A stretch of DNA of 64,000 nucleotides from CAVVAE01 sp963746185 (GCA_963746185.1 CAVVAE010000001.1:186001-250000); one strand, 5' to 3'; shown: positions 23,248 through 32,194, counted from the first letter of the stretch. Made by a program: numbers and translations. The notes: a model not told the origin generated them from the sequence alone.

Positions 23248-24056
23248 CAGTTCCCGTACACGCTGACGTAGAGCGGCTTGTTGTAGGTCATGTTCCACAG
23301 CTGGCGGGCATCTTCGATGTACATGTTGATGCAGCCATGGCTGTGCCCGTTGAACGGATCGATCATGTAGCCCGACCCGTGGTAAGCCTCGCCGCCGTCA
23401 AAGAACTGCGAGTAGGGCATCGGGCTACCCCCGAAGCTGCGTGACGTGTGGTCCTTGTCGCGGTAGTACACCCGCGTGTTGCCGACCCGCGTCGGGGTGT
23501 TGGAGCCGCCGCCACGGACCAGCCAGGCATTGCGGATCTCGCCATTGCGCCACAACGTCACCTGGTGCATCGACCGGTCGTAGCAGGCGTGCCAACCCTT
23601 GCGCTTGCAGGCTCGCGGAATCGCGCCGGGGTGCCGCAGCGTGTCCCGCAGCAGGTGTTGCCAGGTGGCATGGCCAGCCACACCGGTCTTCCGCAGACCT
23701 TCATGGCGCTGGTAGCGGGTGACCGCGGCGGCCGTCAGGTCTCCGAACGTGCCGGTGACACCCGCCCGATAGAAGCCGGCCCACCGGAGGCGGTACTGCA
23801 GCTCGTAGACGTGGTCGATGCTGTAGACCGAATTGTCGGACTGTCCGCGCCGAGTGATCTCGCGGGCGTAGGTGTCGCTCATTCTGAACTTGTTCCGGTG
23901 CGGTGCCACCGCCTGGACGCCTGTGACGCCCTGGGCGACCGAGCCGCCACGCTGCTGAGGACTGGTCGACGTCGCGTCCGCACGCGTCGCCACGCTGAGC
24001 GTGGGGAGGCTGATCGCCATCGCGGCTGCGCTGAGGACACCCAAGAGCTTCTTCAT
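23241..24056 (-). CDS. Secreted L,D-transpeptidase (YkuD) with peptidoglycan-binding domain
   Basis: 271 residues. A signal peptide opens with MKKLLGVLSAAAMAISLPTLSVA. A PG_binding_1 domain lies at about 85-140 (LQYRLRWAGFY...GTFGDLTAAAVTRYQRHEGL). The YkuD domain follows, with the catalytic motif GHSHGCINMYIEDARQLW; the Cys forms the acyl-enzyme and the His-Gly pair is conserved. It should make 3-3 cross-links or attach proteins to peptidoglycan. GAAGGAAG lies just before the ATG. A short palindrome (GCGCACG / CGTGCGC, 24070-24085) sits directly upstream in the leader and could affect that ribosome site. Confidence 0.9.
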   Translation of the reverse strand: MKKLLGVLSAAAMAISLPTLSVATRADATSTSPQQRGGSVAQGVTGVQAVAPHRNKFRMSDTYAREITRRGQSDNSVYSIDHVYELQYRLRWAGFYRAGVTGTFGDLTAAAVTRYQRHEGLRKTGVAGHATWQHLLRDTLRHPGAIPRACKRKGWHACYDRSMHQVTLWRNGEIRNAWLVRGGGSNTPTRVGNTRVYYRDKDHTSRSFGGSPMPYSQFFDGGEAYHGSGYMIDPFNGHSHGCINMYIEDARQLWNMTYNKPLYVSVYGNWD

Positions 24057-24335
24057 GTGCTTCCTTCGTGCGCACGCCCGTGCGCTGAGTGCTGAGTGAT
24101 CGAACCGACCCGCCAGGGTGTTGCAGCCGGGACGGCATAGCCTAATGCCCTGATCCGGACATTGCTGCTAGTCCGTCCGGGTTCGTGGAAACTGGGGACT
24201 AGGGCGGGTCCCTTCGTTCTACACTTCCCAAGACGCCACAAGCACCAATTTGGTTGCCTGGCTTTCGCACCCATCGAAGCGTGCATAGACTGGAAACGAC
24301 TACCCGACATCATCCCTCGTCGGTTGGAGGACACG
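24057..24335. other. Divergent promoter region between L,D-transpeptidase and DUF3040 genes
   Basis: 279 bases without a gene. The transpeptidase side holds the 7-base palindrome at 24070-24085 and short GCTGAGT direct repeats (24084-24097). The DUF3040 side has TAGACT at 24286-24291, 45 bases before its GTG, as a possible -10. I looked for a c-di-AMP (ydaO) riboswitch, common near actinobacterial wall enzymes, and did not see its conserved blocks. Confidence 0.5.
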
Positions 24336-24731
24336 GTGCCGCTCTCAGAAGAGGAGCAGCGTCTGCTCGAGCAGATGGAAGAAGCGCTCAGCGCGGAGGA
24401 TCCGAAGTTCGCCTCCGCCCTGCGTGGGGCAGCCTCACGTTCTCACCACAAGCGGGTCATGATCGCGTCCATTGTCGGCTTCGTGGCCGGGGTCGCCATC
24501 TTGATGGCTGGTGCCGTTCAGATGATCACCTTGCTCGCCGTCGGCGGCTTCCTCGTCATGCTGGGCTCTGCTTATCTGGCCCTCACGCATTGGCGACGGA
24601 TGGGTGACCCCGAGCTTCCCGACAATGTGCACCCGATCAGCAAGTCCAAGGGAAGCCAAACGACCCCCCGACAGTCGGGCTTCATGAACCGGATGGAAGA
24701 CCGCTGGCGTCGTCGTCGCGACGACTACTGA
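24336..24731 (+). CDS. DUF3040 family membrane protein
   Basis: 131 residues from the GTG at 24336, chosen because GGAGG ends 5 bases before it and because the family begins MPLSEEEQRLLEQME. That N-terminal helix (LSEEEQRLLEQMEEALSAEDPKFA) is the DUF3040 hallmark. Two membrane segments follow (VMIASIVGFVAGVAILMAGA and LLAVGGFLVMLGSAYLAL), then a basic tail ending EDRWRRRRDDY. The function is unknown. An orthologue lies near mraZ in mycobacteria too (Rv2169c, from memory). Its last 7 bases overlap the end of the convergent transglutaminase gene. Confidence 0.85.
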   Translation: MPLSEEEQRLLEQMEEALSAEDPKFASALRGAASRSHHKRVMIASIVGFVAGVAILMAGAVQMITLLAVGGFLVMLGSAYLALTHWRRMGDPELPDNVHPISKSKGSQTTPRQSGFMNRMEDRWRRRRDDY

Positions 24732-27043
24732 TCCAACGGTTCCTGCCGAGCGAAGCGCTGGCGCACCTTCGCCCACCTGACCCGCAGGTCGTGCAGCAAC
24801 GATGACGGCCAGAGGAAGGCTCGGATGCGCTGACCTCGTTCGGCTGCCTTGGAGATCACCGCCATCACCTCCTTCGCGTCGTTTGCTGGCGCCGCACCCG
24901 GCAGGGGTGACGTGGCATAGCGAGCCCGTTCGACACTCAGCGTGAGTCTTCGCAGTGCAGCCCCACCCGTCGCGTGTCCGTCGAGCATCGGAATGACGGC
25001 ACGTTCCCGCGCTCGCGGCGTCATGGATCCGGCCCACGGCAGGCGAAGGTCACGGATGTGGTCGCGCAGTTCCGCCCAAGCAGATTCCGCAGCTTGGGTG
25101 CCGTCGATCGGACGGGTCATCCGGTTGCGTCGCACGCTGCGTCGGACAACGGCCGGCAGCAACGCCACGATGAGCAGCACGATGACCGCTAGCCAAAGCC
25201 TGGATGGTACGGCGCCACTGACACCCGACGAGCCGTCGGCGCCTGCTGCCGATGCTGACGTGTCGACGGTGTCGTTAGGTCTCGCCGCGGATTCGCTGAT
25301 CGTGCCGCTCGCCGTTGGCGCCGTGGAGGTCGGCGAGGTGGGATCCGGGTTTTGCGCCCAGCTCGGAAGTGGTGCGCCGACACCTGGCGTCGGCTCGAAA
25401 CGCACCCAGCCGGCTCCTTCGAAGTACAGCTCTGGCCAGGCGTGCACATTGTGCGACGTGAACACCCAGTCGTCGCCGTCAAGCTCCTCTGGCTGCAAGA
25501 AGCCGACCGCCACCCGGGAAGGGATTCCCAGCTCGCGTGCCATCATCGCCATCGTTGCGGAGAAGTGTTGGCAGAATCCGCGACGCTTGTCGAGGAACTG
25601 AGCCATCGCCTGGTAGCCGTACCCATACCCGGCGTCGAGGGTATAGGTGAACTGAGTCTGGTCCCTGAAAAAGGCCTGGAGCAGCACCGCCTGGTCGTAG
25701 TGAGTCACTGCGCCGGCGGTGATCGACTCGGCGAGGTCCTCGACGATCTGGGGGACGTTGTCAGGTACTTGGAGATAGCGGTTGCTGATGTCGGTCGGCA
25801 CCGAACCAGCTTCCGCGAGGACTTCCGGAGACGGGTCGATGCTCGAGTAGGAGACGTCATACGCCGGTAGGGACTCGGCCGCGTTGTCCGACGTGGCGGC
25901 GACGGTCTGATCGCTCGGGACATACGACCAGGAGTCGCCAACCGCGACGAAACGCGAGTTGTAGGGGACGGGCAACCACGAGCTGTCCTTCGGGAATTCG
26001 TCAGTCGGGGTGATCGTCATGGAGTGCGGCGTCGTGCTGACCTCTTCAGTCAGGCCGACGGGCGAGGGCAGGATGTTCGATAGCGGCAAGGTGTCACCGA
26101 GGCTGATCGAGTGAGCAGACCACGCGTCGGCGCCAGGTTCGTCCAACATGGCCAGGCGCAGGTACTGCGGTCGGACGTCGCCCTGCACGCGCAGGACGTC
26201 TACTGGCTCCTTGCGTCGGAGGCTGCTCGCGAGGCTCACCATCGGATCGCTGAAGCTCAGGTTGGACCCGCCCGGACCGTTCCCGGTTCCGCCTGTGCTG
26301 AAGAACATCGTGGTGGCGAATGACGGGATGAAGATCGGCAGCACGACGGCAAACGACAGGGCGAGCAACGAAATCCGCCGGCCGGTTGCGGTCAGACCGC
26401 TGGTGTCGATGGTCGTCGTGCCCGCGTCCGTGGTAGTGCTGCGGACGACCAGCCGGCCCCAATGGGCCAGCCGATCTCGCTCGTCCACCATCAACAACGC
26501 GATGAACCCGATCGCGCCGGGAACGAACCCGAGGAACGGCACTCCCTCCGGCAGCGCCGCGACCGGAACGGTGTAAAGGGCGAGCAGCGGAAGCCCAGCG
26601 AGCGGTACCCGGTGCACGGTCACCGCGAGGAAGTCAACGAGCACCGCAATGACGGCGATGTAGAAGACGACCAGCATCGTCAGCCCGGTGTTCGCAGGTG
26701 CGGGGGCAGCGTACTTTTCGGCCACGTCCATCGCCGACTGGATCGATGTTCCGAGGCCTCGGAACATTTCAGCCGTGGGAATGAAGCCGTACTTGAGGTG
26801 GTGGCCGAAACCGATGAACATCAGCTCGGCCAGTACGACGAGCTGCGTCACCAGCACGATCAGGGCGGGAGTGCGAGCCCAGCGCAGGGCCGCGCCGAGC
26901 AGGACCATCAAGCCGGCGAGGAACACGCCGGTGAACCAGAAGCTCTTCTGAGTCAGGGCTGGCAGAAACGCGAACGCCATGGCTGATGTCGCCACCCAGC
27001 CCAGAAAGGCGAGGCGGTAGCGATCACCGACGGCGTTGCTCAT
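24725..27043 (-). CDS. TgpA-like transmembrane transglutaminase-domain protein (DUF3488)
   Basis: 772 residues. About six membrane helices fill the first 210 residues (DUF3488). An extracytoplasmic transglutaminase core has the Cys in KRRGFCQHFSATMAMMAREL, the His in TSHNVHAWPELYF, and the usual ending VRFEPTPG. A Ser/Thr-rich stretch, another membrane helix (LWLAVIVLLIVALLPAVV) and a cytoplasmic DUF4129-like tail follow. Its substrate is unknown. It overlaps the DUF58 gene by 4 bases (ATGA) in the conserved order moxR, DUF58, transglutaminase. Confidence 0.88.
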   Translation of the reverse strand: MSNAVGDRYRLAFLGWVATSAMAFAFLPALTQKSFWFTGVFLAGLMVLLGAALRWARTPALIVLVTQLVVLAELMFIGFGHHLKYGFIPTAEMFRGLGTSIQSAMDVAEKYAAPAPANTGLTMLVVFYIAVIAVLVDFLAVTVHRVPLAGLPLLALYTVPVAALPEGVPFLGFVPGAIGFIALLMVDERDRLAHWGRLVVRSTTTDAGTTTIDTSGLTATGRRISLLALSFAVVLPIFIPSFATTMFFSTGGTGNGPGGSNLSFSDPMVSLASSLRRKEPVDVLRVQGDVRPQYLRLAMLDEPGADAWSAHSISLGDTLPLSNILPSPVGLTEEVSTTPHSMTITPTDEFPKDSSWLPVPYNSRFVAVGDSWSYVPSDQTVAATSDNAAESLPAYDVSYSSIDPSPEVLAEAGSVPTDISNRYLQVPDNVPQIVEDLAESITAGAVTHYDQAVLLQAFFRDQTQFTYTLDAGYGYGYQAMAQFLDKRRGFCQHFSATMAMMARELGIPSRVAVGFLQPEELDGDDWVFTSHNVHAWPELYFEGAGWVRFEPTPGVGAPLPSWAQNPDPTSPTSTAPTASGTISESAARPNDTVDTSASAAGADGSSGVSGAVPSRLWLAVIVLLIVALLPAVVRRSVRRNRMTRPIDGTQAAESAWAELRDHIRDLRLPWAGSMTPRARERAVIPMLDGHATGGAALRRLTLSVERARYATSPLPGAAPANDAKEVMAVISKAAERGQRIRAFLWPSSLLHDLRVRWAKVRQRFARQEPLDQ

Positions 27044-28350
27044 GCTGCCGGTCCCTCGTGGGCCTGCTGTGCCTCGGCAATGTAGTCGCGCTGCAGGCGG
27101 TTGCTTTGGCTCAAGTCCTTCCAGATCGTCGGCAACCGGTCTCCCGGGCTGGCCGTCACGACATTCCAGCCGTTCTGCCGCAACGCGGCTGCTTGCTCAT
27201 CGACCGGCGCCAGCTCTGCGTCGCCGATCCGCCCGGACCGTGCCCACGCTGCCACGTCGATGAGGATCGCCATGGCGCGCGTGGCGCCACCACGCAAGCT
27301 CGCCAATGCCGCGACGTCCGTGGTCGACGTCCCACCGAGGATCGCGATCACCAGGCCGGAGGCGTTGGCCTCCGCGGAGGTGGAAGAGAAGTCAGAGCGG
27401 GTGGACGTGTTGACGACGGCCAACGAGTCGAGCAGCAGCTGCACCTCCACCGGGCCGCTGATGCCCCGGTCGTGCCAGGTGACATCGCCACCACGTGCCT
27501 CGTCGGTGAGGAGCCGCACGGTGAAGCCTTGCCCGGCCAGGTGGGCTCCGATCGACGCGCAGGCCGAAACGGCGTACTCGAAAGACGATGCTGGACCTGA
27601 TCCGCGGTGAGCAACGTGGCGGGTGTCGAGCAGGACTGTGGCGCGACTTTGGAAAGGCTGTTCCTCCCGGCGCACCATGAGTTCATCAGTGCGCGCGGTT
27701 GACCGCCAGTGGATCCGTCGTAGGTCGTCACCCATCCGGTACTCGCGCACGGTGACGTCCTCCGTGCCGGCGGCAGCAAACGCCCGCGGTCGGTTGTCGC
27801 CGGTGCCGGACCAGTCGCCGGACAGCCGTACGACGGGAAGGTCCACGACGACTGGAGTCACCACGAGAGAGCCGCGAGCGGTAAACGCACGCGTCAGCTC
27901 GACGAATCCGAACGGGTCGCTGAGCCGCACTGTCAACGGACCGATCGTGTAGCGCCCGCGGATTTCCGAACGGACGGTGTAGGTCATCGAGCGCGTCCAG
28001 CGTGGCCGCAGTTGGTCCAACACGAAGCGGGGCCGGCTGCCGAGGACGTAGGGCACCTGGTCCTCGAGCAGCATCAGGCCGGTGGGGACACGACCTGGAT
28101 TCTCCATGTGCAGTGAGATCGCCGCATTCTGTCCGCTCTGGACGCGCGCCGGGGTGATCTCTCTCGTGCACGAGAGCAGGTAGCGAGACCGGTTGGCCAC
28201 GATCGCCGTGATGATCGGCAACGTGATGAGGAGCAGGCCGACGCGGAGCAGATCCTGTTGGCCCAGCACGATCGCGCACAGGGTGGCGGTGATTCCTGCG
28301 GACAGGAACGCCCGGCCACGGGTGGTGAGCGTCGAAAGGGCTGAGCGCAT
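27040..28350 (-). CDS. DUF58 (von Willebrand A-like) membrane protein
   Basis: 436 residues. Two hydrophobic segments lie near the N-terminus (about 10-50). A beta-rich region follows (LHMENPGRVPTGLMLLEDQVP), and the DUF58 core is in VREYRMGDDLRRIHWRSTARTDELMVRREEQ, followed by a vWA-like domain with LLDTRH in place of the classical DxSxS. DUF58 proteins pair with MoxR ATPases, which are thought to act as chaperones. It lies 12 bases after moxR and overlaps the transglutaminase gene. Confidence 0.88.
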   Translation of the reverse strand: MRSALSTLTTRGRAFLSAGITATLCAIVLGQQDLLRVGLLLITLPIITAIVANRSRYLLSCTREITPARVQSGQNAAISLHMENPGRVPTGLMLLEDQVPYVLGSRPRFVLDQLRPRWTRSMTYTVRSEIRGRYTIGPLTVRLSDPFGFVELTRAFTARGSLVVTPVVVDLPVVRLSGDWSGTGDNRPRAFAAAGTEDVTVREYRMGDDLRRIHWRSTARTDELMVRREEQPFQSRATVLLDTRHVAHRGSGPASSFEYAVSACASIGAHLAGQGFTVRLLTDEARGGDVTWHDRGISGPVEVQLLLDSLAVVNTSTRSDFSSTSAEANASGLVIAILGGTSTTDVAALASLRGGATRAMAILIDVAAWARSGRIGDAELAPVDEQAAALRQNGWNVVTASPGDRLPTIWKDLSQSNRLQRDYIAEAQQAHEGPAA

Positions 28351-28362
28351 TGCTGGCCGGAC

Positions 28363-29331
28363 CTAGTACGAGGAGTCGGTCGCCGGATCCTCGGGCACTG
28401 GCAGCTGGCGCAGTATCGAGGTGACAATCTGCTCGGCTCCGCGACCACCCATCTGTGCTTCGAGGCCGGTGATGAGTCGGTGCGCGAGCACCGGGACCGC
28501 CAGCACCTGGAGGTCGTCGGGGATGACGTAGTCGCGCGCCTGCAGCGCCGCGTGCGCGCGCGCCGCACGGATCAGGTGCAAGGTGCTGCGCGGTGACGCG
28601 CCGAGTCGCAGGTCGGGGGAGCGACGTGTTGCTGACGTGATGTCAATGGCGTACTGCTTCACCAGCTCCGACACGTGGACAGTGCGCACGATGTCGACGA
28701 GCTTGGCGATCTCGCCGCCGTCGGTCACCGGCTCGAGGTCGTCGAGCGGGTTGGCGGCGCTGTGCGAGTCGAGCATGGCGAGCTCGGACCGAGGGACCGG
28801 GTAACCCATCGAGACCCGACCCATGAAGCGGTCCCGCTGCGCCTCGGGCAAGGGGTAGGTGCCTTCCATCTCGATCGGGTTCTGAGTGGCGATCACCATG
28901 AACGGCGGGGTGAGCTCGTACGTCGTACCGTCCACCGTGACCTGCCGCTCCTCCATGCATTCGAGCAGCGCCGACTGGGTCTTGGGTGAGGCACGGTTGA
29001 TCTCGTCGCCGACCACGATGTTGGCGAAGACGCCACCAGGCCGGAACTCGAACTCCCGGGTGTCACGGTTGTAGATGCTGACGCCGGTGACGTCGGACGG
29101 AAGCAGGTCGGGGGTGAACTGGATGCGCTTGACGGTGCAGTCGATGGATCGCGCGAGGGCCTTGGCCAGCATGGTCTTGCCGACGCCCGGGACGTCCTCG
29201 ATCAGCAGGTGTCCCTCCGCGAGCAGCACGGTGATCGAGGTGTGGACCACGTCGGACTTGCCTTCGATCACCTTCTCGATGTTGTCGCTCACTCGGTTCG
29301 TCACCGATGCGAGGGTGTCGAAACTGCTCAT
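28363..29331 (-). CDS. moxR: MoxR-family AAA+ ATPase
   Basis: 322 residues. The Walker A motif is in IEDVPGVGKTMLAKALA, Walker B in VGDEINRASPKTQSALLECMEERQ, sensor 1 in FMVIATQNPIEMEGTYPLPEAQRDRF, and a C-terminal lid follows from about 220. MoxR ATPases are proposed to mature or activate the products of neighbouring vWA genes; here those are the DUF58 and transglutaminase proteins of the same operon. A GGGGAG ribosome site precedes the ATG. Divergent from mraZ across about 400 bases. Confidence 0.93.
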   Translation of the reverse strand: MSSFDTLASVTNRVSDNIEKVIEGKSDVVHTSITVLLAEGHLLIEDVPGVGKTMLAKALARSIDCTVKRIQFTPDLLPSDVTGVSIYNRDTREFEFRPGGVFANIVVGDEINRASPKTQSALLECMEERQVTVDGTTYELTPPFMVIATQNPIEMEGTYPLPEAQRDRFMGRVSMGYPVPRSELAMLDSHSAANPLDDLEPVTDGGEIAKLVDIVRTVHVSELVKQYAIDITSATRRSPDLRLGASPRSTLHLIRAARAHAALQARDYVIPDDLQVLAVPVLAHRLITGLEAQMGGRGAEQIVTSILRQLPVPEDPATDSSY

Positions 29332-29734
29332 CTATCTCCCCTTGACTATGCCGCCCACACACATGACTCCGGATCGCGAGATCCGGAGACCTGAATCTTG
29401 GCAACTTCGAACGCTCCGAGCGATGCCACAACGATAACGATGTGGTGACACGCCCATCGACGAACAGCCGGTGCTGGTCCGCGCGACCCCCGAGCCAGCG
29501 CGATGTGATCGGGCGATGTCAGGACCGTGCCCCACTTCCCACCACCCTGCCCTTCAGGTGTGCCCGACGAACTTGCCGTGGCCGCGTGGCCTGGCAGTTT
29601 GCCCGCCATCTCGAGCTCGTCCCGGCGGTCGGCAGCTGGAAAATCCGCGCTCGAACTTGCGTAAAACGCGGCGGTGGTGGTGAATGGTGGGGTAAAGTGG
29701 CGCGCAGTGGAGGAAAGGGAGAGGTGGTGGCTCG
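29332..29734. other. moxR / mraZ divergent regulatory region with palindromes
   Basis: 403 bases without a gene. CTCCGGATC-GCGA-GATCCGGAG (29367-29388) is a perfect 9-base-arm palindrome 36 bases upstream of moxR. CCACAACG-ATAA-CGATGTGG (29426-29445) is a second dyad with one mismatch. ATCTTGGCAACTTC (29395-29408) differs by one base from the -35 region of the MarR-GNAT promoter. The last 60 bases hold the MraZ repeats. Nothing recognisable is seen from about 29450 to 29650. Confidence 0.55.
29676..29710 (+). promoter_or_regulatory. MraZ operator: four GGTGG/AGTGG repeats at exact 10-base spacing
   Basis: GGTGG 29676-29680, GGTGG 29686-29690, AGTGG 29696-29700 and AGTGG 29706-29710, each separated by 5 bases. 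This is the known form of MraZ operators, in which a ring-shaped MraZ contacts successive repeats on one DNA face. TAAAGT (29693-29698) inside the array may be the -10. Autorepression of mraZ and the division cluster is expected. Confidence 0.85.
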
Positions 29735-30172
29735 ATGTTTCTGGGTACCCACACCCCGCGGCTCGACGAGAAAGGTCGGCTGTTTCTCCCCGCGAAGTTC
29801 AGGGACGAGCTGTCGGAGGGACTTGTGGTCACACGAGGGCAGGAACGTTGCCTCTACGTCTGGCCCAGTTCGGAATTCCGCTCGTTCACCGACCAGCTCC
29901 GCAAGGCGCCGGTCACGAACAAGAGGGCACGCGACTTCATGCGGATGTTGTTTGCCGGCGCCTCGGCCGAGACCGCCGACAAGCAGGGCCGCGTCACGTT
30001 GCCATCGATGCTGCGCGATTACGCCGGACTCCACCGAGAGTGCGTCGTGATCGGTGCCTACAACAGGGTCGAGATCTGGGACGCGGAGTCCTGGAACACC
30101 TACAGCGCCGAGCAGGAGCCGGCGTTCGCCGACTGGTCAGAGGAGGTGCTCCCCGGCACCAGCGAGTTCTGA
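29735..30172 (+). CDS. mraZ: Transcriptional regulator MraZ
   Basis: 145 residues. It has two SpoVT/AbrB-like half-domains with the DxKGR signatures DEKGRLFLPAKFRDEL (about 11-26) and ADKQGRVTLPSMLRDYAG (about 85-102). MraZ forms an octamer-like ring and represses its own division cluster (established in E. coli and others). A GAGAGGTGG ribosome site precedes the ATG, and four correctly spaced MraZ repeats lie just upstream. It is the first gene of the division cluster. Confidence 0.95.
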   Translation: MFLGTHTPRLDEKGRLFLPAKFRDELSEGLVVTRGQERCLYVWPSSEFRSFTDQLRKAPVTNKRARDFMRMLFAGASAETADKQGRVTLPSMLRDYAGLHRECVVIGAYNRVEIWDAESWNTYSAEQEPAFADWSEEVLPGTSEF

Positions 30173-30427
30173 CCTCCAGATCGACCCGTCCGACCGACCT
30201 TCAGGACCGACGCAACAACCGACCGACATCGACCGCACAGACCGGGTCGTACGTCGAGGTCTCCGGACCGCTTCTTCGCCCAGCTGGCTCACCTTCCCCG
30301 GTGCCAGACGGAGCAGAGGGAGCGGTCGGGGACCTGGGCCGTACGAAACGGCACGCACCCCCAGATCACCGACCATCGTCACCACCACACACCGCGAACG
30401 TCACACCAGAATCGAAGGGTCGAACGC

Positions 30428-30583
30428 ATGTCGAGTTGGGGAGTACTGGCTCCCGACCAGGAGCCGCCGGTGCGCCGGGTGCGCGAAGAGGTCAAGGACG
30501 GTGCCGCCGTGGTGGTGGTGTCCGCCGCTGCTTCGACCTTCATCGCGCTGACCGTCACGTTGCTGATGAAGCTCGTCGGCTGA
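30428..30583 (+). CDS. Small one-pass membrane protein between mraZ and rsmH
   Basis: 51 residues starting MSSWGVLAPDQEPPVRRVR, with GAAGGG 9 bases before the ATG. A charged N-terminal half with EEVKDGAA precedes one membrane helix (AVVVVSAAASTFIALTVTLL) and a short KLVG tail, so the predicted topology is N-inside. It stops 7 bases before rsmH, which has no clear ribosome site of its own, suggesting coupling. I do not recognise a family. Location among the division genes suggests a divisome or wall-synthesis accessory, which is inference. The 255 bases between mraZ and this gene hold no other gene I can support. Confidence 0.72.
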   Translation: MSSWGVLAPDQEPPVRRVREEVKDGAAVVVVSAAASTFIALTVTLLMKLVG

Positions 30584-30590
30584 CGGTCCG

Positions 30591-31544
30591 ATGCCCACGC
30601 CTCGCCACATCCCGGTCCTCCTTGATCGGGTGGTCGCTCTGATCTCTCCCGCGCTGCAGCAGCCCGGGTCAGTACTCGTCGATGCCACCTTGGGTCTCGG
30701 CGGGCATGCCGAGGCAATCCTCGAGGCCTGTCCTGAAGCTCGGGTGGTGGGTCTGGACCGCGACCCCGAAGCCCTCGGCCTGGCAGCTGCGCGACTCCAA
30801 CCGTTCGACGAGCGCATCACGTTGGTGCACGCCGTCTACGACCAGATCACGACCGTCCTCTCCGACATCGGCCTGCCCAAGGTGCAAGGAGTGCTGTTCG
30901 ACCTCGGCGTCTCATCGCTGCAGCTCGACGAGCGAGAGCGGGGCTTCTCCTACGCGCATGATGCTCCCCTCGACATGCGCATGGACCCGACTGAAGGTCG
31001 TACCGCGGCCGACGTGCTCAACACTGCCTCCACCGCTGATCTTGCGCGGATCTTGTCGCGGTACGGCGAGGAGCGGTTCGCTCGGCGCATCGCGGCGTCT
31101 GTCGCACGCGAGCGTGAGAAGGCGCCCTTCGACAACAGTGGCCGGCTGGTCGAGCTCATCCGAGCGGCTATCCCGGCGGCTGCAAGGCGCACCGGCGGCA
31201 ACCCGGCGAAGCGCACGTTCCAGGCGTTGCGCATCGAGGTCAACGACGAGCTTGCCGTACTCGAGCGGGCGTTGCCGGCAGCCGTAGACGCCCTGGCGGT
31301 CGGCGGCCGCATCGTCGTGATGTCCTATCACTCGCTCGAGGACAGGTTGACGAAGCACGTTCTCGCACCCCGGTCGGCGTCGACCGCCCCACTCGATCTC
31401 CCTGTGGTGCCGCCCGGGCACGAGCCTGAGCTGCGCCTGCTCACTCGCGGAGCCGAGATGGCGAGCGACGCAGAGATCACGGCCAACCCGCGAGCCTCTT
31501 CGGTTCGGGTACGTGCGGCTGAACGAGTCAGGGACGTGGCATGA
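30591..31544 (+). CDS. rsmH: 16S rRNA (cytosine1402-N4)-methyltransferase
   Basis: 317 residues. It methylates the N4 position of C1402 in 16S rRNA using SAM. Diagnostic segments are HIPVLLDRVVALI, the SAM loop VDATLGLGGHAEAIL, GVLFDLGVSSLQLDERERGFSY, and the C-terminal VMSYHSLEDRLTKH. It starts 7 bases after the 51-codon ORF and overlaps ftsL by 4 bases (ATGA). It is the standard second member of the mraZ-led cluster. Confidence 0.96.
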   Translation: MPTPRHIPVLLDRVVALISPALQQPGSVLVDATLGLGGHAEAILEACPEARVVGLDRDPEALGLAAARLQPFDERITLVHAVYDQITTVLSDIGLPKVQGVLFDLGVSSLQLDERERGFSYAHDAPLDMRMDPTEGRTAADVLNTASTADLARILSRYGEERFARRIAASVAREREKAPFDNSGRLVELIRAAIPAAARRTGGNPAKRTFQALRIEVNDELAVLERALPAAVDALAVGGRIVVMSYHSLEDRLTKHVLAPRSASTAPLDLPVVPPGHEPELRLLTRGAEMASDAEITANPRASSVRVRAAERVRDVA

Positions 31545-32146
31545 GTTCCTTTCTGAGCTCGGCACGCGCACGGTCGCTGCGACCCACCGGCCAGCTTCCT
31601 CGACCACGGCTGACGATCGTCCCGAAGGTCGCGGCAAGAGCGCCGCGGATCCCCTTCGTGTTCCTGGTGGTCTCGGTGCTGGCGGCTGGACTGATCGGCC
31701 TACTACTGCTCAACACCGCTCTTCAGCGCGGTGCATACACCGTCACTGATCTCCAGCAGACTTCGGCGAACCTGACCTTGCGTCAGCAGAACCTCGAGAT
31801 CGAGGTGGCGGCTCTCCAGTCTCCCCAGCGGATCAGTGAACGGGCGCTGCGGCTCGGGATGGTGCAAAACGACAGCCCGGCCTTCTTGTCGCTGTCCACC
31901 GGCAAGGTGATCGGCGTTCCCGCTGCCGGCGTGGCGGGCAACCGACCGGCCATCGGCTTCACCCCTGCCCCAGGCCACCACTCCACCAAGATCGCGCCGC
32001 TCTTCGCAGGTCAGGGCAACAGCGAGAGCACCGGCGTGCAGAAGGTGGCCAAGCCGGACACAAAGGCCGACAACACTGGCGGTTCCTCCCAGCATCAGGG
32101 TGATCGACAGGCTACAAATAACACCAGTAACTCTAATCAACACTAG
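31541..32146 (+). CDS. ftsL: Cell division protein FtsL (actinobacterial type)
   Basis: 201 residues. A basic cytoplasmic N-terminus (about 1-36) precedes one membrane helix (IPFVFLVVSVLAAGLIGLLLL) and a leucine-zipper-like segment TDLQQTSANLTLRQQNLEIEVAALQSPQ, then the conserved RISERALRLGMV. The last 90 residues are low-complexity (Asn, Gln, Ser) and probably disordered. FtsL pairs with FtsB-like proteins to activate FtsWI. It is identified by size, topology and its place between rsmH and ftsI, as its sequence is poorly conserved. Confidence 0.88.
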   Translation: MSSFLSSARARSLRPTGQLPRPRLTIVPKVAARAPRIPFVFLVVSVLAAGLIGLLLLNTALQRGAYTVTDLQQTSANLTLRQQNLEIEVAALQSPQRISERALRLGMVQNDSPAFLSLSTGKVIGVPAAGVAGNRPAIGFTPAPGHHSTKIAPLFAGQGNSESTGVQKVAKPDTKADNTGGSSQHQGDRQATNNTSNSNQH

Positions 32147-32194
32147 TCACAGAGACACCAGAGGTCACAGCCGTCGCAGTGGAGGGAGCACCAA

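Noticed and set aside
24057..24180. c-di-AMP (ydaO) riboswitch upstream of the L,D-transpeptidase gene
   Set aside because: The conserved blocks of that riboswitch are not recognisable; the same holds for the amidase leader at 11800-11958.
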